Translations under genes and position numbers: made by a program
From: an uncultured Saprospirales bacterium
GTDB taxonomy: Bacteria > Bacteroidota > Bacteroidia > Chitinophagales > JADIYW01
Direction: 5' to 3'
Assembly (NCBI GenBank): GCA_938008535.1
Contig: CALLKF010000069.1
Coordinates: 1 to 64,000 of the forward strand
DNA length: 64,000 bases
Shown: positions 60,088 through 64,000 of the stretch, one piece after another
Numbering within the stretch: the stretch's first letter is position 1
Layout: each line of letters starts with the position of its first letter
The notes under the pieces: generated by a model
The model's input: only the letters and a program-made list of their open reading frames with translations
The model's database searches: none
What the model was told of the DNA's origin: nothing

Positions 60088-61632
60088 TTAATACTGAAAC
60101 AATACGAACTGTAGATTTCGTTTTTGTTCACTCGGAAAAATAATGGTATTGCCATCTAATTGTTTTGCTTTCATTGGAACCAGCACTAAATCCAGTTTTT
60201 CGGTGTTAAAAACACTTTGACGTTTTAATAAACCATTTGGATTTACATTGTATTCAGCAAAATTTCCTGAGTTATAGAAATCTTCGTTGAATAAAAATTT
60301 CAATACATTATTTGCTTCAAAAAATGCAAACGATGAGTAGTATCCTTCGTCATTTTCAGATACCTGTGATTTTGGCATGTTTGCTTGCCAATCTACCGTT
60401 CCATCAATATTTACAGAAAAAACGCTGATGTCATAATAATGATTTTGGTCAATATAGCGAACAGAAGAACTATACGGTGCAGGATTATAATAAAAGCTGT
60501 TATTGTTTATATTGGTACGTTCTACTTTTGTAAATTTATATTCGCCTTCTGTCACCAAAACAAAACCACCATCACTTCTAGGAATTATTCGTTTTGGTTT
60601 AATGAGTGCTGCTTTATCTTGCCAAGCTTTAAAATCATAATTCTGAGATTTCATTAACACATCTTCATTAAATGTAATCTTAGAATTTTGTAATTCATTA
60701 TTATTTCTAAAATCGACTATTTTACTTACAATACCAATGTCGTTTTTGGTCAAAGTGCTTTGGTAACAGGCACTAATGTAAACAATATCGCGTTTAGTGC
60801 TTACTTCGCTAATGACGTTTTTATATTGATAATTTGGATTGGAAAGTTCTAATTCACCAATTGTTTTTGTGTTTATATTGTAAGTGAAAATGACAAATTT
60901 ATCAAAGTCGTAATCGCTATTGTTTAGATTACTTTTACGTCCAACAACACCTACAACATTTCCTACATTATTTACTTTCATAGATTTAAGTGAAAAGTCA
61001 TTTGGATTGATATCTGTAATCGTGAAAATGTTTTTAGCAAGAGCGAACAGTCGTTGGTTATATAATTGGAATTTAATGAAATAAGAATTTTTTGCCTGAA
61101 TAATATTAAACACCATAAAAGTAGATTTGTCTGGTGACGTTTTTACATAAAATGATTTTCCGTTTCCTACATTCATCATTGGAATCGAATCTAATATGTA
61201 AACTTCATTCGGAATGTTTAATTTTTCATCTAATTCTTTAACTTTTAAATATTGATACGAGTCGCTGTTTGTAGTATAAAAGACCAGCACTTTATTGTCT
61301 AATAAAACAAAACTTTCTAATGAAATTCCTTTTCCATTAAATGGCAATTCACGACGGTTTACAACACGCAATTTATCGTCATAAGTCACTAATTCACTTT
61401 CATTATTGCCAAAATAATGCACTACAACTCCAAGATTATTTTTTCCTATAATATCATAATCGCTGAAACGACTTGGCACTTTTTCTGAAATTGATTTGGT
61501 AATGGTTTGTGAAAATGAGTAGCAAGTAAAAAGTAGAAAGTAGGCAATTAGGAATTGTATAATTGTATAATTTGAGAATTGAAGAATTTCTTTAATTTTT
61601 TTTAAAATGATATGTTGTTTGTTTGTTTGCAT
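60088..61632 (-). CDS. Secreted hypothetical protein, about 514 residues
   Basis: From ATG 61632 (an in-frame TTG at 61647 adds five residues). The signal peptide core is NYTIIQFLIAYFLLFTCYSFS, followed by QTITKS. The rest is beta-rich with repeated 'DNKVLVFYTTN', 'GGFVLVTEGEYKFTKVE', 'NVLKFLFNEDFY' segments that suggest a propeller-like fold, but no named repeat. The DNA of the signal (61516-61590) is made of phased 7/8-bp words of the same class seen in intergenic leaders. Function unknown. Confidence 0.65.
   Translation of the reverse strand: MQTNKQHIILKKIKEILQFSNYTIIQFLIAYFLLFTCYSFSQTITKSISEKVPSRFSDYDIIGKNNLGVVVHYFGNNESELVTYDDKLRVVNRRELPFNGKGISLESFVLLDNKVLVFYTTNSDSYQYLKVKELDEKLNIPNEVYILDSIPMMNVGNGKSFYVKTSPDKSTFMVFNIIQAKNSYFIKFQLYNQRLFALAKNIFTITDINPNDFSLKSMKVNNVGNVVGVVGRKSNLNNSDYDFDKFVIFTYNINTKTIGELELSNPNYQYKNVISEVSTKRDIVYISACYQSTLTKNDIGIVSKIVDFRNNNELQNSKITFNEDVLMKSQNYDFKAWQDKAALIKPKRIIPRSDGGFVLVTEGEYKFTKVERTNINNNSFYYNPAPYSSSVRYIDQNHYYDISVFSVNIDGTVDWQANMPKSQVSENDEGYYSSFAFFEANNVLKFLFNEDFYNSGNFAEYNVNPNGLLKRQSVFNTEKLDLVLVPMKAKQLDGNTIIFPSEQKRNLQFVLFQY
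61516..61590 (-). repeat. Phased AT-rich words inside a signal-peptide coding region
   Basis: Minus strand: ATTCTTCA, ATTCTCAA, ATTATACA, ATTATACA (8-bp period) then ATTCCTA, ATTGCCT, ACTTTCT, ACTTTTT, ACTTGCT, ACTCATT (7-bp period). It shares CTAATTGCCTA with 26368-26376 and its flanks. Confidence 0.6.
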
Positions 61633-61663
61633 TCTATAATTATCCAATTCTAAAACTCAATCT

Positions 61664-62959
61664 TTATTTCTTCTGTCTAGGATCTAATGCATCTGTTAAA
61701 CCTTCACCAATTAAATTAAAAACAGTGACCGTTAAAAATATGGCTAATCCAGGAAAAATGGCTACCCAAAGTTGCGATTTGCCTCCACGCGATAAAGCCA
61801 ATAACTTGCCCCAAGTTAGCACTTCTGCAGGAATTCCTAAGCCAATAAATGACAAGAATGATTCTACCAAAATAGCAGATGCAATACCAAACGCAACTGC
61901 AATTAATACTGGTGATAATGCATTTGGAATAGCATGTTTAAATAAAATACGCCATCTTGAATAACCTAAAGCTTCTGCAGCTTCTATAAATTCTAAATTT
62001 CTCACTTTTAATAATTCTGCTCTAATGAAACTCGAAATACCTGTCCATGATGTGAAGCCAATTACAGCCATCACTAAAAAAATGCCAGGTTTTGCAATGG
62101 CTACAATGGCTAATATTAAGAATAAACGTGGAATAGATAAAAATATTTCAGTTAATCGTTGAACGATAATATCTAATGGAATTGCAACTTTAATTTTTAA
62201 GAAAGGAATGATTTTTAAGATAAATCCGAGTAAATAAGATCCACCTAAAACAGCACTAAAAATTAGAATTGATAACGAAAATTGCAAAAATCCTTTGAGT
62301 AATGATACTGAAAATGCTTCTGACATTGTGAAACTTCGTGCGCTAAATCCGTAGAAGTAGGCAAAAAACAATCCGATTAATAGCATTATGACACTTGCTC
62401 TAGAAATTTTTATTCTATTGTCTCCAAAAAAACCAGCTAAAGCGCCTAATAAAATTCCGATGATAGTAGCAATTGACATGGAAACCAAGCCAACGGTTAA
62501 TGCAATTCTCGTTCCATGAATTAAAGAAGCTAAAATATCTCTGCCTATATTTTCGGTGCCGAGCCAATGTCTCCATCTTGTTGATGCTACATCTTGTTTG
62601 CCAAAAGGTGAAACAAATCCAGAATTAAAAGGATCTAAAGTAGTTGGTGAATATGGAATGGGTGCCCTAACAACCGCATCAAATTTGGCGTTCAACCAAT
62701 CAATATTTCTTAAATCTGGTGGCCATTTGGCAAAACCCATCATTACACCATAATCTCTGAAAACAGGAAAATAAGTGTTGCCTTTATATGAACAATATAG
62801 TGGTTTTTCATTTGCTAATACATCAGCAAATAAAGCAATGAACGCTAAAAAACAAACGATATAAAATGAAAACAATGCGCGTTTGTTTTTCTTAAACTGT
62901 CGTTTTACATACGACCAATATGCTTGTTCTTTTTCGTTATTTTCAATTGGTGTACTCAT
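61664..62959 (-). CDS. oppC: Oligopeptide ABC transporter permease, OppC type
   Basis: A 431-residue permease, longer than the roughly 300 of E. coli OppC. One N-terminal helix (about 26-48) is followed by an extended periplasmic segment with YSPTTLDPFNSGF and WRHWLGTENIGRDILASLIHGTRIAL, the standard OppC entry. Five more helices form the BPD_transp_1 domain, with the EAA loop EFIEAAEALGYSRWRILFKHAIPN that docks on the ATPase. The extra length is in two insertions (about 60-130 and 190-255). It is 2 bp downstream of oppB. Confidence 0.92.
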   Translation of the reverse strand: MSTPIENNEKEQAYWSYVKRQFKKNKRALFSFYIVCFLAFIALFADVLANEKPLYCSYKGNTYFPVFRDYGVMMGFAKWPPDLRNIDWLNAKFDAVVRAPIPYSPTTLDPFNSGFVSPFGKQDVASTRWRHWLGTENIGRDILASLIHGTRIALTVGLVSMSIATIIGILLGALAGFFGDNRIKISRASVIMLLIGLFFAYFYGFSARSFTMSEAFSVSLLKGFLQFSLSILIFSAVLGGSYLLGFILKIIPFLKIKVAIPLDIIVQRLTEIFLSIPRLFLILAIVAIAKPGIFLVMAVIGFTSWTGISSFIRAELLKVRNLEFIEAAEALGYSRWRILFKHAIPNALSPVLIAVAFGIASAILVESFLSFIGLGIPAEVLTWGKLLALSRGGKSQLWVAIFPGLAIFLTVTVFNLIGEGLTDALDPRQKK

Positions 62960-62961
62960 GC

Positions 62962-64000
62962 TTATTTTTTGCTAAACGAAATTCTTGGATCTACTAATGC
63001 ATATAATATATCAGCAACTAAATTGCCTACCAACGTTAAAATTGCAGAAAACATAACAACAGTATAAACGATAGGATAGTTTCTGGAAAAAATAGCTTCT
63101 ACTACAGTTTTTCCCATTCCTGGAATGGAGAAAATAATTTCTAAAGTAACTGCGCCACTTATAGCTAAAGGAAAGATGCTCGCGAATAAAGTAATAATTG
63201 GCAATAATGAATTTTTAATAGCATGTTTCCATAATACTGTTTTTTCATCTAATCCTTTTGCACGAGCTGTTCTGATATAATCTTGTGAAAGCGTGTTTAT
63301 CATGGCGCCACGCATTTGGCGCGAAATAAATGCTAAACTTGGATAGATAAAACAAACTAATGGCAAAAACAAATAATACATTCTAACACCAGCTACTTGA
63401 AAAATGTTCATGGAGTCATCTATTGCATCGGTTCCAACACCGTACGCAGGAAACCATCCTAAAAAATCACCACCACCTAAAAACATAATTAACAAGGTTG
63501 CTACCCAAAAACTTGGTAATGAATAGAGCAAAAATAAAATAGTTGTAGTTGTTTTATCAAACCTAGAACCTTTGTGCGCGCCAGAATAAACACCTAACGG
63601 TATAGAAATTAAATAGGTGATAAACATTGAAATTAAACTCAACATTAAAGTCCAACGCAAGGCATCCCAAATTACTGTTTTTACAGGTCTTTGATCTTGA
63701 TAAGAAATTCCGAAATCACCTTTAAAAAATTTTGTAATCCATTGATGATATTGGTTTTGAGAACCATACCAATGAATAGAAGGAATCGAATTTTTCCAAA
63801 TAGTCGCTTTCGTTTTCATCGCTGTATATGCAGCAACTGTATTTTGAAAAGGTGCATTTATAGATTGTAAAGATGCAATTTGAATATTTTTTTGAATATT
63901 TTTCTTTGCAGAAGTTAGCGTCGCATCATCATGGTTGATGTATAATTTATAGAGATTATCTTTCACAGCAATTAAAGCATCTGCGTTAGAAGAATCTTTA
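62962..64000 (-). CDS. oppB: Oligopeptide ABC transporter permease, OppB type (partial, 5' end outside window)
   Basis: The frame is open to the window edge, and the usual first helix of OppB is missing, so the gene begins to the right of 64000; the GTG at 63966 is internal. What is present: a polar periplasmic segment of over 90 residues (STIHWYG-type region QNQYHQWITKFFKGDFGISY), then five helices with SLPSFWVATLLIMF, the EAA loop DYIRTARAKGLDEKTVLWKHAIKN and AISGAVTLEIIFSIPGMGK. Together with OppC it forms the membrane channel for peptides. Confidence 0.9.
   Translation of the reverse strand, partial: KDSSNADALIAVKDNLYKLYINHDDATLTSAKKNIQKNIQIASLQSINAPFQNTVAAYTAMKTKATIWKNSIPSIHWYGSQNQYHQWITKFFKGDFGISYQDQRPVKTVIWDALRWTLMLSLISMFITYLISIPLGVYSGAHKGSRFDKTTTTILFLLYSLPSFWVATLLIMFLGGGDFLGWFPAYGVGTDAIDDSMNIFQVAGVRMYYLFLPLVCFIYPSLAFISRQMRGAMINTLSQDYIRTARAKGLDEKTVLWKHAIKNSLLPIITLFASIFPLAISGAVTLEIIFSIPGMGKTVVEAIFSRNYPIVYTVVMFSAILTLVGNLVADILYALVDPRISFSKK

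Noticed and set aside
1..64000. tRNA, rRNA, riboswitch, prophage, integrase or insertion-sequence transposase
   Set aside because: Looked for while reading both strands, including T-loop words and transposase-like proteins. Nothing convincing was seen; a covariance-model scan was not possible here.

Overview
The window is a stretch of low-GC (roughly one third G+C) chromosome from a member of the Bacteroidota. It has TAnnTTTG-type -7 promoter boxes near many start codons, weak or absent Shine-Dalgarno signals, many lipoproteins whose mature end begins Cys-Lys-Lys-acidic, bacillithiol synthesis (BshA), a ceramidase-like protein and families typical of the phylum (DUF3109, DUF4403-like, DUF6252-like, DUF6427-like). 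The order Chitinophagales is my best guess, but sequence alone does not settle it. No rRNA, tRNA, CRISPR array, prophage, transposase or integrase was recognised. TGA, TAA and TAG all act as ordinary stops.

Layout. 1-943: 5' part of an oligopeptide-binding lipoprotein gene, cut by the left edge. 1-8.1 kb: housekeeping genes (tRNA dihydrouridine synthase, CPBP protease, cdsA, an ECF-type sigma factor, uvrA). 8.1-11.7 kb: a small accessory island between the 3' end of uvrA and a near-copy of that 3' end; it carries a toxin-antitoxin pair, three unknown genes and three kinds of interspersed repeat. 11.7-14.6 kb: EEP-family hydrolase, PhoD-like phosphatase and GH1 glycosidase. 14.8-32.1 kb: cell-surface glycan genes. 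These are a minus-strand operon (GT2, WecD-like, WecE-like, GT39-like), a plus-strand set (Wzy-like membrane protein, ugd, uxs, unknown gene) and, after a block of unrelated genes, asnB, a GT4 transferase and a WecA/TagO-like initiating transferase. 32.1-42 kb: housekeeping genes (NUDIX, a second PhoD-like lipoprotein, pheS, deoD-deoC, nadB, trmB). 42-46 kb: a run of six small lipoproteins with duplicated leaders. 46-64 kb: birA/rsfS, ftsH, ceramidase, bshA, dsbD, purQ, unknown secreted proteins, and oppC-oppB, the last cut by the right edge.

How the genes fit together. The glycan genes supply an N-acetylated 4-amino-4,6-dideoxyhexose (WecE, WecD), UDP-glucuronate and UDP-xylose (Ugd, Uxs), a lipid-linked start (WecA-like), a polyprenyl-phosphate sugar donor (GT2) and a membrane transferase that could use it (GT39-like). 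The dTDP-sugar 4,6-dehydratase that WecE needs is not in this window.

The most unusual signals are not genes. (1) Short AT-rich words with a 7- or 8-bp period sit just upstream of many genes and in two places run into coding sequence, where they form the signal peptide. (2) A perfect 16-bp palindrome TTCCGAA-N2-TTCGGAA occurs four times, twice just upstream of aspartate-using enzymes (asnB, nadB). (3) A 165-bp palindrome-rich element has 13-bp terminal inverted repeats. (4) The uvrA 3' end is duplicated around the accessory island. (5) Two lipoprotein genes share an identical 44-bp leader.
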